NCBI GenBank assembly: GCA_033961575.1
Contig: CM066727.1
Span: 115,494,434-115,558,433, forward strand
Length of the DNA stretch: 64,000 bases
Reading direction: 5' to 3'
Source of the DNA: Aselliscus stoliczkanus
Lineage: Eukaryota; Chordata; Mammalia; Chiroptera; Hipposideridae
The first letter of the stretch is position 1. The number at the start of each line of letters is the position of its first letter. The position numbers were made by a program, and so were the translations under genes. Below, in pieces: positions 34,991-46,290 of the stretch. The notes beneath the pieces are model-generated. The model saw nothing but the letters and a program-made list of their open reading frames with translations, was not told the DNA's origin and did no database searches.

Positions 34991-36437
34991 CTTCTCATCT
35001 TTACTTGTGACATGTTTCTTTGTTTCCCCATTCTGGCTGTCGCTCTGGGTTTGCTTTGATGTGTTAGATAGATCACCAGGAGAGCCCTGGCTGGATCACG
35101 CAGGCACACAGCTCACGGCCCAACATTCCCAGGAAAACTCCCAGTCTCAGCCTGTCCCAATCAGCCGCTCGTAGATCAGGCCGAGAAGCTCGATCACCAA
35201 CCTGGCAACTCTGCACACGCAGTGTGGGGAGCGGAGAGTGGGGACCCGAGGCGGCTTGTGCACTCCCACATCTCAGTGTGCAGCCTGTTGGAGCCGGAGC
35301 ACACCCTCCAGGCGTTTCCCTGGCAACGCAGCACAAGCCTTGCAGATGGTGGGGATCCAAGGCGGCTCGTGCCCTCCTGGGTCTCAGTGAGCAGCCTGTT
35401 GGAGCTGGAGCGCAGCTGCCCAGCATTTCCCTGGCAACGCAATATAAGCCGGGCAGAGGGTGGCAATCCAAGGCTGCATGTGTGCACACACACATGCACT
35501 CCTGCGCCAGTTCCACCAGACCAATGAGGTCCCCTTCCTGACCCCCTGTGGGAGGGCCCAACCTTGACAAAATGGCACCCTCCTCTACACCACTCGTGTG
35601 CAGGCTCCACACCAGGGGAACAATAGTCACAAAATATCCAGCTTCTGCACCAAAGGTGCTCAGTTCAGTCCGTCCCCGCAGGCTCCTGGGCCCGGCTCAC
35701 ACAGCTGCTCCCTCCACCAGGAACCAGGTAAGTGCTCACCGGCAAGTGAGCCCACACGCCAGCCCCACTGTTTCTCTAGCCGCCCTCAGCCTCACCAAGC
35801 TGAGCAAAGAGAGTCCTCACTAATTTACTGCCAGCTATCTTGGAAGTCTTCTTCCTGGCAAAGGAACTCTGGGCTGGTGACCTTGGTGTGGGGCCGGAGG
35901 GTCTCTCCCCCAACCGGAGAAGCCTCCCCACGGTTGAGGCGTCCCTCATGGGGTTTGCCCTGTCTCGTCTCTGCCCCTCCTACCATACTTGACATGGCCT
36001 CCTTTTTAAGTTCTTCATTTAGAGGTTCTGATCATCTAGTGTTCCAGGGACTTCTGGGGTTGAATATTGTATAAATTATTTGTAATTTTGGTGTGATCCT
36101 GGGAGGCATTTAGCACAGTGTCTGTCTATTCTGCCATTTTACCGGAAGTCTCTCTTTGATAATTTTTGAGTTAATTTTTATATATTGTTTAAGAAGTCCA
36201 ACTTCATTTTTTGCAGCTGGATATTTAGTTGTTTAGCACCACTTGTTGAAGAAACTATTGTTTCCCATTGAATGATCTTAGCACCCTTGTCAAAAATTGA
36301 TTGACCATAGATGTATGGGTCTGTTCTGACTTTTGAGGTGATTACTTCTTTTCTCTTCATTATCACTTTGTCGTATGTGTGTATTCTATAAGCAATATAA
36401 TTTGGTTTATGTTTTTGAACTGTATATAACAGGAAGC

Positions 36438-37075
36438 TTGGGCCGGCCAAGTGGCACATTGGTTAAGAGCTGGTTTTAGACCTATCTGCCTCATCCGGGA
36501 AGAGCGCAATGACGATACCAACAGTGAAGCAACATCCTCCGCAACTAAACTGAAGAACAAAAAGACAGCAACTTGTCTGTTCCCCTTCCCCGATTTCCCA
36601 ACGCTGTTCCCCTCCGCCAATTCCCCAATAAAATCTTTAAAAAAAAAAAAAAAAAAAAAGAGCTGGTTTTAGGATGCCAGCGGCCCCGGTTTGGATCCCA
36701 CATATGAGGGCCAGTGACACTGCCCTCTACAGCTAACATCAGCTCCACCTGGAGCTGGGTTGCGAGCCCCGGCGATTGCATAGCTGCAGCCCCTCCTGCA
36801 GTGGGCTGCCATAGGCTACAGTGAGTGGCCGGCAGGCAGCGTGAGCGGCTGGCAGCCAGTGTGAGCTGCCAATAGCTGTCGTGAGCGACCTTCCAGAGGC
36901 CGGCGACCGATCTGCCTCATCCGGGAGGAGCGCAATGATGATACCAACATGGGCCAGTGAAGCAACATCCTCCGCAACTAGACTGAAGAACGAAAGGACA
37001 GCAACTTGTCTGTTCCCCTTCCCTGATTCCCCAACGTTCCCCCAATTCCCCAATAAAATCTTTAAAAAAAATGAA
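36438..37075 (+). mobile_element. Long SINE (outer copy) with a nested SINE
   Basis: Head GGGCCGGCCAAGTGGCACATTGG is separated from its body, which resumes at 36673 with GATGCCAGCGGCCCC and ends CCCCAATAAAATC with an A/T-rich tail. Confidence 0.92.
36480..36657 (+). mobile_element. Nested 5'-truncated long SINE
   Basis: Only the 3' part of a long SINE is present, starting at ACCTATCTGCCTCATCCGGG and ending in CCCCAATAAAATC and a long A run. A perfect duplication AAGAGCTGGTTTTAG (36465-36479, 36658-36672) flanks it. The 5' truncation shows target-primed reverse transcription of an incomplete copy. Confidence 0.95.
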
Positions 37076-37304
37076 AAAATAAAAAATAAAATAAAAAATA
37101 AAAGGATACTTTACAATGTATTATTTTGTGTGTTGCATGTTTTGTTTTATATTATGTTTACAACCCATTTATGGATTTGTGTTAAGGTGAAGTTCATTCA
37201 TTTTTATTGATGTATAATGTTCCATTATATGACTATACCAGATATTATTATCCATTTTACTCTTGACAGGTGCTCATATTGTTTTCAGTTCATCTAGTGA
37301 TTTT

Positions 37305-37761
37305 TATTTTTTTTAAAGATTTTATTGGAGAATTTGGGGAAGGGAACAGCATTAGGGAACCGAGGAAGGGGAACAGACAAGTTGCTGCCCTTTTGTTTTT
37401 CAGTCTAGTTGTGGAGGACGTTGCTTCACTAGCCCATGTTGGTATTATCATGTGCTCTTCCCGGTGAGGCAAATCGGTTGCCAGCCTCTGGATGGCCACT
37501 CATGGTGGCTCTTGCAGCTCACACCGGCTCTTGGTAGCTCACTCCGGCTGCCAGCCACTCACTGTAGCCTATGGCAGCCCACTGCAGCAGGGGCTGCAGC
37601 TTCGCCGTCACTGGGGACTCACAGCAGCCCAGCTCCAGGTGGAGCTGTTGTTCACCATCTTAGCTGTAGAGGGCGCAGCGTCACTGGCCCTCATATGTGG
37701 GATCTGAACTGGGGCTCTGCTGCAAGCCAGCTCTTAACCAGCGCACCACTTGGCCGGCCCC
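37305..37761 (-). mobile_element. Long tRNA-derived SINE
   Basis: An antisense long form (TTTTATTGGAGAATTTGGGG ... CACTTGGCCGGCC). Duplication CATCTAGTGATTTTTA/CATCTAGTGATTCTTA. Confidence 0.94.
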
Positions 37762-37792
37762 CATCTAGTGATTCTTAAAAGTGTGTGTATAG

Positions 37793-38240
37793 GGGCCGGC
37801 CGAGTGGCGCATTGGTTAAGCGCAGGTTTTGGGATGCCAGCGGCCCCGGTTCGGATCCCACATGAGGGCCAGTGACACTGCCCTCTACAGCTAACAACAG
37901 CTCCACCTGGAGCTGGGCTCTGCGAGCCCTGGTGATGGTGTGGGCTGCAGCCCCTGCTGCAGTGGCGGCCATAGGCTACAGTGAGTGGCCCGCAGCCAGC
38001 GTGAGCGGCTGGCAGCCAGCGTGAGCTGCCAGTAGCCGCGGTGAGCGACATCCAGAGGCCAGCGACCGATCTGCCTCATCCGGGAAGAGCGCAATTGACG
38101 ATACCAACAGTGAAGCAACATCCTCCGCAACTAAACTGAAGAACAAAAAGACAGCAACTTGTCTGTTCCCCTTCCCCGATTCCCCAACGCTGTTCCCCTC
38201 CACCAATTCCCCAATAAAATCTTAAAAAAAAAAAAAGAAA
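37793..38240 (+). mobile_element. Long tRNA-derived SINE
   Basis: A long form (GGGCCGGCCGAGTGGCGCATT ... CCCCAATAAAATC plus A tail) 31 bp after an antisense copy. GTGTGTATAG and CTGTCTATAG flank it as a diverged duplication. Confidence 0.93.
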
Positions 38241-39211
38241 AGTCTGTCTATAGGAGTGAATGAGAAGGGGCAAACTTTTAGCAGACTTTTAGCAAGTATT
38301 TGTTCGATAAATAATTGAATAATAGTACTGGGGGATTAGGAAATACTTTTGTTCCCCATAAACCAAGATGGGTAGGTAGCACACATGTTCAGAAAATTAT
38401 CTGTGTGTGCTCTGCAGTGGTAAAGCCTCGTAGGTATCTTCAGTTTAGATTTTGGGCAGTAACTGGAGATTAGTTCAGGACAGTGGTATTCTGTGGGCGT
38501 TTCCATCTATCACACTTGAGTGAGAGATCTGCATCTTTTCCCAGATGTTTAGGGTTTTCCCTGTTTGTACCAAGTAAATAGGAAACTTTTCATGAGAAAA
38601 ATGGGAGGAAAAGTAGTAATTCCATTTCTTTTATTTCCTCGGCATTCTTTGTGGTTTTATACTAAGCTGTTAATGTATACCATGGCTCTGTACAAAAATA
38701 AAATGGTTTTCATTAGATTAACAATTTAAATAATACTTGGTAGAACATTTTTTTGTCATTGTTATAGCTCATCCTTGAGGTTGATATTCAGTTCATGCTT
38801 TCCTTGCTGTTCCTGATCCAGACCCATGATCCCTTTATGGCTTATATTCACTCCTGCAAAATGGACAGTTTACACACTTCTGTCACAAGCATCATCAGCC
38901 CCAGTGGCAGTTGCTTCCCAGACACTTCAGGCATCCATCTGTACATGCATTGCTGCCAAATCCAGTAAAGGATTGCACCTCGTCTTCATCCCTTCACTGG
39001 TGCCTTCTGTCTTCCCGAGGTCCTAAGCAATTCCTTTCCAAGATTTCTCTCTTGCAAAAAAATGTCTATTAACTGTTGACTACCCTTTCTACTTTGTGGT
39101 CTCATAGATATCTCCAGCTCACTTCCCCAATTCAGTGTTCAAGCCAAATTCACCATTTTCTTCTCCATACGTTATACTAAGTGAAATAAGTCAGGGAGGG
39201 AAAGACAAGTA

Positions 39212-39758
39212 CATGTATCCTCCACTTTTTAAAAGCTTGTATTGTGCCAGTTCGCTTTTACGAAAAACCATGTTAATACCTGTTTTGCTAACTGAAAGAA
39301 ACACAAAGAATATTTTCACTTTCATGAATAGAGGCAAAAAGCAGAAATTGTGTTCAGCATTTACTTTGCAGCCATTATAGAGGCAGCACGCACCCCAAGC
39401 AGCGAGAGTGGCCCAGCTCCTTTCCTGAGAACCACGCTCAGCATCCAGCCTCAAGCCACCATAGCTGTGAACTGTGTCTGTGAGCACCTGTGCTTTGCCT
39501 GGATTTAGTCTGTGCATCTGTTAGCAAGATGTGTCCTAAGGTATCAGAAAACCCAAGAGAGCTCATAAGAGTGTTATGCTTAGTGTAAAACTGGATGTAA
39601 TTAAGCCTATTTGGTATGATTTAATAGGTTATTTTTGGGGTCTGAGAATGCTTAAACATTTTTCCATACAAAGGAATGGCAGTTACTTCTTTGCTTTATG
39701 CCATTTTGGCTTACAAAAGGTTTCATAGGAACTCTTCGGAATAGCAGGGAAAAACCTG
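39212..39758 (+). mobile_element. Tigger-like (pogo group) DNA transposon fragment
   Basis: TA dinucleotides flank it (39210-39211, 39759-39760); the 3' end is CAGGGAAAAACCTG and the 5' end starts CATGTATCC. Around 39529 ATGTGTCCTAAGGTATCAGA begins a decayed frame resembling the N-terminal DNA-binding part of Tigger transposases, followed by a large deletion. Confidence 0.75.
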
Positions 39759-39831
39759 TACTTATGATTTCACTTATATGTGGAATCTAGAAAACAAAAC
39801 AAAACAAAGAAAACAAGCTCAGGGCCAGCGG

Positions 39832-40295
39832 AATGGCTCAGTTGGTTAAGAGCTTGCTCAAGAGTGCGAGCTCTGAGCAACAGGGTCGCAGGTTTGATTC
39901 CCACATGGGCCAGTAGGCTGCGCCCGGGCTGAGCTTCCGCTGAGCTGCCAACAGGTAGCAGGATGGCTCAGCTGGTGAGAGCACCTGCTCCTAAGAACAA
40001 GGCTTCTGTTCGAGATGGGCTACACTCACCCACAACTAAAAACTAAACTTGGCACCTTGAGCTGAGCTGCTGCCCCGGTGGCTCAGGGGTAGAGCATGCA
40101 CTCTTAACAACGAGGCTGCTAGTTCGACTCCCACATGGGATGGTGGCTATGCCCACTTGCAACTAATTGAACACAGCTCCTTGAGTTGAGTGGCGAGACT
40201 GGACTTGCTGCACCCCCCACAACTAAGATTGAAGGGACAACAACTTGGCTCTTTTCCCATTCCCCAATTCCCCAATAAAATCTTAAACAAACAAT
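39832..40295 (+). mobile_element. Multi-unit tRNA-derived SINE
   Basis: Three tRNA-like units (GGCCAGCGGAATGGCTCAGT; GGATGGCTCAGCTGGTGAG; GGTGGCTCAGGGGTAGAG) and a CCCCAATAAAATC tail. Duplication AAAACAAGCTCA. Confidence 0.93.
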
Positions 40296-40941
40296 AAAAC
40301 AAGCTCATAGATACAGGGAACAGATTGGTAGTTGCTAGAGGGTGGGGGTAGAAGAAATGGGTGAAGGGGGTCAAAAGGTACAAACTCCTGGTTATAAAAT
40401 AAATAAGTCATGGGGATGTAATGTACAGTTTGGTGACTATAGTTAATACTGTATGGCATATTTGAAAGTTGCTATGACAGTAGATCTTGAAAGTTCTCAG
40501 CACAAGAAAAAATTTGTAACTATGTGGTGATAGATGTTAACTAGACTTATTGTGGTGATCATTTCATAGTGCATACAACTATCAAATCATTGTATTGTAC
40601 ACCTGAAAATAATATAAGGTTATATGTCAGTTATACCTCAAATTTAAAAAGTTTTATATAAAAGAAAGAATTTTGTTTTGTGTTGGTTTACTAACCAGGC
40701 TTGGTTAAGCTTGCTATTCAACAACTCAGTTTGAAATAAAGGAAAGAGAATATTAAAGGAAAAAAAATGCAAATGTAGTAAGATCATATTCTAGTTTAGA
40801 CTAGAAAATCTAGTTTGTATTTAATATAAATATATAAAATATCTTTACTATTTCTGCTAAGTTGTAATTTAACAGTAGAACTCAGAGAAAGTGTAGCTTT
40901 TGATGTATAGGAAGTACCTAAACATTACAGCTATATAGCAT

Positions 40942-41374
40942 CCTTTTTTTTTTTAAACATTTTATTGGGGAATTGGGGGAGGGGAACAGACAAGTTGTTA
41001 TCCTTTTGTTGTTCAATCTAGTTGTGGAGGACGTTGCTTCACTGGCCCGTGTTGGTAATGTCATTGCGCTCTTCCTGGCTGAGGCAGTCGCTCGCCGGCC
41101 TCTGGACGGCTGCTCATGGCAGCTCTTGGCAGCTCACGCTGGCTGCTGGCCCCTCACGGTAGCTTATGGCAGCCCACTGCAGCAGGGGCTACAGCCTATG
41201 CCATCACATCACCAACAACTCATGGCAGCCCAGCTCCAGGTTGAGCTGTTGTTCACCATCTTAGCTGTAGAGGGCAGAGTTATTGGCCCTCATGTGGGAT
41301 CCAAACCAGGGTCCTGATGCTCAGAGCTGGTGTCCCAAGCCAGCTCTTAACCAATGTGCTACTCTGCCGGCCCT
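40942..41374 (-). mobile_element. Long tRNA-derived SINE
   Basis: An antisense long form (ATTTTATTGGGGAATTGGGG ... CTACTCTGCCGGCC). CTATATAGCATC is present on both sides. Confidence 0.94.
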
Positions 41375-42864
41375 ATATAGCATCTTTTCAGTGCCTCGCC
41401 CGTTCAGCTTAAATGCTTTGATCAGACTGTTTATTAAATTATTCAGCTTGCCCAGGCTTGATGAAAGAAATTAAGTGATGTCAGCACAGGGCATTGAAGA
41501 CACACCTGGTTTCCTCACTATCATTAGAGGCCTTAAGAGAAAGCTTTGAGTACTTTAGTCTTGTGTCAGAATTTAGCATCATTTAGGAGGTTTTAGCATT
41601 TGAGGGAACGGGGAGGGGAGTTGGATGATTTTTAAATTTTTTTACATGCCAGACAGTTTTGCAATTCTGATTTCATGATGAGGGCAGAGTGAGTTGGAGG
41701 AAAAGCAGAATCATAACAGTAATTGTTGAAAATACTAGTTCATAACAGTGGATTTTTATACTAGGTTACCCTTTCCTATATAATGTTCATGATGTTTTTT
41801 TGTCTTAATCGTTTTATGTAGAACTTTATCAAATTCATACTAATATCCACTGAATACTAATGCTATTCTAGCACTCTGTTCATAAAACTGGAATTTTAAA
41901 ATATGTGAATGAGGATTAAAGACAATAAGGAAAACAAGACCATATCCAACATAAACAAAGGCTGCAAAATCGAGGCCGGAATTATGTCTGACATTTTTAT
42001 TTGTTTGTTTGCCCTTCTTTTGTGTAGGGAAAAAGAAGATGATCAATTTTGAATATCCTGTGGTTTTTGTTTTTTTTAACATAAAGGCTATAAGGGAATT
42101 TAATAGAGGGGATTGTCAGAGAATCTGAATGAACCTCCATGCCTGTGTCTAAAGAGTTATTAAATCTGCTTACAGGTTAACAGACAGGAAGAATCTTGGA
42201 GGTAGTATGCAAATTCCAAGTTGCTATGCACTGTTAAAACGCATAAAACCTTCTAACATGTAGGAATGTAGTGGTAAACCATTTAACCATGGATAAAATT
42301 TTGGTGTATTTACCCCAAATGCAGGAAAAGCCATGCTTCCCTTAGTAGCCATGGAATTTGTCTTCTTGAATAGGACCTCTGTCTTTATGGTTTTTTATCT
42401 GATAGTAAGCCCTCAGTAAAAATTTATAATACAAATAATTGAGAACCATTTCTGCCATGTTTCATATTGTTTTCTTTCTAAAAATGCTGAGTCACAAAAT
42501 AAAATCTTAAATTAGGACATTGTCAAAAAAATAGAAATGGCTTCAGATAATGTTTTAAAAAACTTAAAAAGTGTTTGGTTTATCATTTTTATTCCATTTT
42601 TGTTGTTGTTTTCATCCATCAAGAAAAATCTGTCTCCTGGTGGTATTAGATCTTGTCTCTTCATCCATACTTATTGTCTCCTTCAATGCCTAGCATGTTT
42701 TGTTAATGGCTAACTTGAAGAGTACTCCTAGATCTTAAGGAAATCAGTGGGGTATATAGTAAGATGCTATACGCAGTCTAATCCTCGCTCCCCTACAGCT
42801 AGCTCCAAAAAAAAAAAAATAATAATCAAATCAAATGTATTTGATTTTAGGTGGAATTTAGACT

Positions 42865-43085
42865 CTGGAAACAGATCAGGCTTAGGGTCTGTTTCTGCTG
42901 TTTAACCTTATGCGTGGCTTTCCTAGCCTCTGTTTCTTCACCTACAAAGTGTGAAAAATAACAGTACCTAAGTCATAGGGTTGTTTGGGGGAATAGATAA
43001 GTAAATAACGCGTGCAAAACACTTTGTAGTGTGTCCAGAATATCATGAGTACTCAGTATATTCTGGAATATACTGGTTTAAAATA
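42865..43085 (+). repeat. MIR relic
   Basis: TCTGCTGTTTAACCTTATGC, CCTCTGTTTCTTCACCTACA, GTCATAGGGTTGTTTGGGGG and AACACTTTGTAGTGTGTCC follow MIR order. Confidence 0.75.
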
Positions 43086-43395
43086 TACTGGAATATAATG
43101 GTTTAAAAGGAAAAAAAAAAGATCCCTGCATGTGTGGAGTTTGTGTTCTATGCCTTTCTTATCCTTTGGGTATGTTAATCTCCTGGGGCCACTCTGGAAT
43201 GTATGTGGAGTTAAGGATGGCAAGTCTGCCTGCAGGCAGTATGGGCAGCGTCCAGAAACTGATGCTTTTCCGAGGCAGAATTAATGGGTTTCTAATAGCC
43301 AGAAGGAGTGGATACACGGGAAAGATGAAATTGACATAGTTTTGAAAGGATTTTCTCTTTACATGCTTGCTTTTCATTTTTTTTTTTTTAAACAG

Positions 43396-43447
43396 TGCCT
43401 TTGAAGACGAGGCCAAGAAGCTCCGACAACTGAAACTCGATAATCAG
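43396..43447 (+). CDS. TULP3: TULP3 coding exon (human-style exon 2)
   Basis: The exon follows a T-rich tract and AAACAG acceptor and ends CAG|GTGAGC. Its first base is the third position of a split codon, then 17 codons encode AFEDEAKKLRQLKLDNQ. This matches the N-terminal helix of tubby-family proteins (LRQ-KLD-Q), and joins in phase to [15 protein letters not shown] in the next exon. In TULP3 this conserved helix binds the IFT-A complex, which lets the protein carry membrane receptors such as GPR161 into the primary cilium and so restrain Hedgehog signalling. The split codon would give Ser if the previous exon ends in AG, as in other mammals. The short exon is recognisable only because the neighbouring exons fix the gene. 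The number assumes one upstream coding exon. Confidence 0.9.
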
Positions 43448-43799
43448 GTGAGCACAACCTTGTCTTTTGAAATAAGCAGAGGGCTGTACTGACTGTGATG
43501 CCGATGATCTTGACTCTGAAGTCTTGGCAGAGTCATGGAAGGAAGGCTGGAAAGGAAAAGACTCTGACGCTACTCACTAAACAGTGTCTGCAGTTAGTCA
43601 TTGCTGAGCCAAGGCCCTGGGCTTGGCAAGAACAACGCGCTTTGAGGGCATCAACAATAAAACTGGCCTTGGTTTTATAATCACTGAAAATCCTTGGCAC
43701 CTTTCATAAGAATTAGAAGAATGTTAACATTGTAATTCTATGTAGCGATTTGGCTCTGAGGCCTTAAATACCTCCCTACGCTGTCATTTCATTTAACTA

Positions 43800-44095
43800 C
43801 AAGATTTTTTTCTTCTCCTAATGTGCTGATCTGAACATACTGCTATGCTGTTTAAAAAATTCCATTGCCTACAGAATAATTTTCTTTACAACACTAGTCC
43901 CAATTTGAGCTACACATTTAAAGAAAAAATTTTTTTTTGCAATGATTGGATTTATGTTTGTCCCTCAACTAGACTAAGTTCTGTGAGAACAGTAAGCAAG
44001 TCTGTTTAGATGGCTGTTATATCAGAAGTTCCAAGCATAAGGCTGGGCACATAATACTTCATGAAATATTTGAGTGAACGAGGCATAAATGAACA
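43800..44095 (+). repeat. L2 3'-end relic
   Basis: CATTGCCTACAGAATAA, then CAACTAGACTAAGTTCTGTGAGAACAG, then AAGCATAAGGCTGGGCACATAATAC and a terminal TGAAATATTTGAGTGAACGA match the conserved L2 3' end. Confidence 0.75.
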
Positions 44096-44364
44096 GTTTT
44101 GTGTTGTCACATGCTATGATCATCATGATTAGTCAGTGAGAGACTGTACCCAACAGAACATTTTCGTATGAATGTTTTTTAATTCAGGAAATGCTATAGC
44201 TCTAGTCTACCTATTTAGGACCATTAACAATCAGTGTCTACACTCCATAGGGGACTAAAAGTACCTCTCAAGTTTTGTCTTGCTTTTTTATGTTGCTATT
44301 GCAATTAATGCAATTCTAACGTGATACATTACTTTGAAGGAGGAACATTAAAAACTAGGGAAGA

Positions 44365-45310
44365 GGCATCTGCAGAGCGTGCAGGGATGTGCGCAGCCAC
44401 CCTCCACAGCAGGGCTCGGCGGGGATGAGGGATGGGAATGCCACGTGCACCCCTGGAACTGCGGGGGCACTTACGCTCCTGTGCGGCGGCCCCCACAGGG
44501 CACCTTTCAAGCCCTTTATGGCAGTGGCACTGCTGTGGGGGTGATCATGGCATTCCACTGCCCCTCAGGCCACCAGATGGTGGGGCACAGTGCCCAGTAG
44601 TCTGGAGGGATCGCATGTGCCAGCCCGTGCCACCATAGGAGACCTTCATCTTCAAGGCTGCGGGGTCACCTCTGTGGTCAGCTGCACCAGCCACCTGCTC
44701 GCCCAGGGCCTTCCTCATCTGCTGACGCAGGAAGTACGAGGAGGGCAGTGAGCCTCAGTGCCCCGACAGGGCACCCCAGGTGTGGCTTCAGCTGCCCAGC
44801 TTGGCCTTAAGGTCCTGAATAGTGACAGCAACAACGAGGCAAGCCTGGAGCCATGGCTCCTGGGGCACCCCACCAGCTGGTCACCTGCTTCTCTATGTGT
44901 GTCCAACTCCAGATTGATTGGGGAAATCCACTTCCAGGCTTAGGATCCTTCAGGGAAGCCTGATGCCCAAGGCTGGGGGCCTCAGTCGGGGTCACCTGTC
45001 CCCAGGGGAGCACGACTGTAGCAGTTTTTATGGCTTGAAACCACTGCTGAGGTTATATACCAGTTGCAACCCCCTCCAACCAGCTTCTTTTAAAGAGATG
45101 TGACATTTTAAGAAAATCTAGTTTTTCATGGCAGAGTAGGAAAACCACAACAAACGTCCCAGCAATTACAAATGGCTGCCTCTGCCCCTCCCTCCGCGAG
45201 CACGCTGCCTTGAAGTAGGGACCCAGCTAGGTTTATGCGTCTGTCATGTCATGGAGGGTGTGAAATAAACAGTTCTTGCTAATACCAGAAAAAGTAAATA
45301 AAATGAAGAA
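44365..45310 (+). pseudogene. SUSD3: SUSD3 processed pseudogene
   Basis: The ATG at 44387 starts MCAATLHSRARRG followed by a stop, matching the start of SUSD3 (sushi domain-containing protein 3). Another frame at 44379-44600 carries the sushi-domain segment GGTYAPVRRPPQGTFQALYG and GVIMAFHCPSGHQMVG. Further frames give ETFIFKA and AFLIC (juxtamembrane and membrane part) and APQVWLQL near 44770. There are no introns, several frameshifts and stops, and a 3'UTR with AATAAA at 45264 and a decayed A-rich tail. This is a dead, L1-made retrocopy in the same orientation as TULP3. High GC against AT-rich flanks also marks it as foreign to the intron. The family call rests on my memory of the human protein. 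Confidence 0.82.
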
Positions 45311-46124
45311 ACTAATCTTCCTGGAATCATGAGGGAAATTCTGATTTTATATGTGAGTATATATGTATTTCCGCCACAAAGATCTGGATAATTGTGACAG
45401 CCTTTGTTTTCACATTCCATTGCATAGCAAACTGTATTTAAGGAGGAATAGCCACAAAGCTTTAGATCTGAGTTTGATTTATTTTTATAAGGCTAATAAT
45501 GGCACATCCCTTGTTAACACTAAATGAAATCTATGGTCACCTACCAAGTAATGATATAAGACATATGTTTTTGAGTTTTCTGTAGCTTCTGAATTTTGTG
45601 TATAGATATATTTTCTGGATTTTTAAAAGAGATCGCCCAAATATTTTGTAATTTTTATTCTTTTCAGTGAGAATGCTACATGTGGTATGTATGTAGTATA
45701 AATGTTGGAATTTTGTGAGCCTTTTTATAACACAGATATTTTTTAATTATGTTTTTAAAAATAATACATATGGTAAGAATACAAATAATGCAAAAAGGTG
45801 TTCGATGAGAAATTACCCTCCACCCTGTCCCCATTTGGCTCAGTTCTTTACTAGAGGCTGTCACTGAGTTCTGATTTGTCCTTCCAGAGATAATCAATGA
45901 ATATAAAGGCATAAAATTATATTGGATTATTTTTTATTCAAGAAAAATCTCTTTGGACCAGATGTATAAATTTGGGTGTTTCTCATAGTGTATGAGAATA
46001 CTGCCAGAGCCCCGAAATGCTACCATGCGCATAAGGAGGAGGTGACTCAGCAGTAGGGAGGGGTTGTCCACTCAGGAAGCCGAACATTCCTGTGGCCTGT
46101 GACAAGAGAGGCAGCACCACGCAG

Positions 46125-46290
46125 GGAGGTAAACTGGGCCGGGAACCGGAAGACTGGTTCCAGTGCTTCCAGCTCTGCCACTAATTAGCTGTGTGAATTT
46201 AGATAAGATCCTCAAACTCGATGGGCCCCAGTGACTTCATCTCGAGTGAGATCAAACTGGATAAAATAATAGAATGTTAGAAAGGTTCTT
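46125..46290 (+). repeat. MIR relic
   Basis: CCAGCTCTGCCACTAATTAGCTGTGTGAATTTAGATAAG and TGACTTCATCTCGAGTGAGATC follow the MIR core and tail. Confidence 0.8.

Larger units (their letters stand above)
32678..36152 (-). mobile_element. Internally deleted L1 derivative, copy 2 (full length)
   Basis: A perfect 15-bp duplication TCTTTGATAATTTTT (32663-32677, 36153-36167) brackets it, so both ends are defined. Read on the minus strand: a start GAGACTTCCGGTAAAATGGC, GC-rich 5'UTR, ORF1 (about 34990-34085), shortened endonuclease remnant (34010-33440), then the same join as copy 1, where ATCATATCAAGCAGATATAA leads into the 3'UTR. No reverse transcriptase is present. A short SINE lies at 34481-34574. 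Confidence 0.93.
31140..37310 (-). mobile_element. L1 3' fragment split by a younger L1 derivative and SINEs
   Basis: Antisense L1 3'UTR and ORF2 C-terminus occupy 31140-32677 (GATTTCAGGTGTACAATTCT, ATAAAGCTGCAGTGAACACA), continue at 36168-36437 (TGTTTAAGAAGTCCAACTTC, TTTCCCATTGAATGATCTTA) and probably at 37165-37304. Insertions at 31162, 32391, 32678-36152 and 36438 divide it. Confidence 0.88.
39160..40650 (+). mobile_element. L1 3' end, interrupted twice
   Basis: ACTAAGTGAAATAAGTCAGG (39178) continues at 39761 with ATGATTTCACTTATATGTGG, and at 40300 with the 3'UTR (ATTGTATTGTACACCTGAAA). A Tigger-like element (39212-39758) and a SINE (39832-40295) are inserted. Confidence 0.88.
1..43395 (+). 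other. TULP3: TULP3 intron 1 (3' part)
   Basis: This sequence lies upstream of the first recognisable TULP3 exon and contains no other supported exon. The exon at 43396 starts with the last base of a split codon, so an upstream coding exon must exist outside the window. The intron is filled with the repeats listed separately. I assign nothing in these stretches: 1-1540 (AT-rich), 2235-2610, 2730-3765, 5465-6150, 10400-11190, 11920-12335, 13420-14115, 18270-18580, 24570-24855, 25440-25700, 25840-26155, 27180-27595, 27855-28270, 38245-39155, 40655-40940 and 41380-42860. No CpG-rich promoter is seen; the GC-rich patches at 15050-15960 and 35080-35960 are L1 5'UTRs. Confidence 0.75.

Noticed and set aside
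35080..35960. GC-rich block considered as a CpG-island promoter
   Set aside because: It is the 5'UTR of the antisense L1 derivative and matches 15050-15960 on the other strand.
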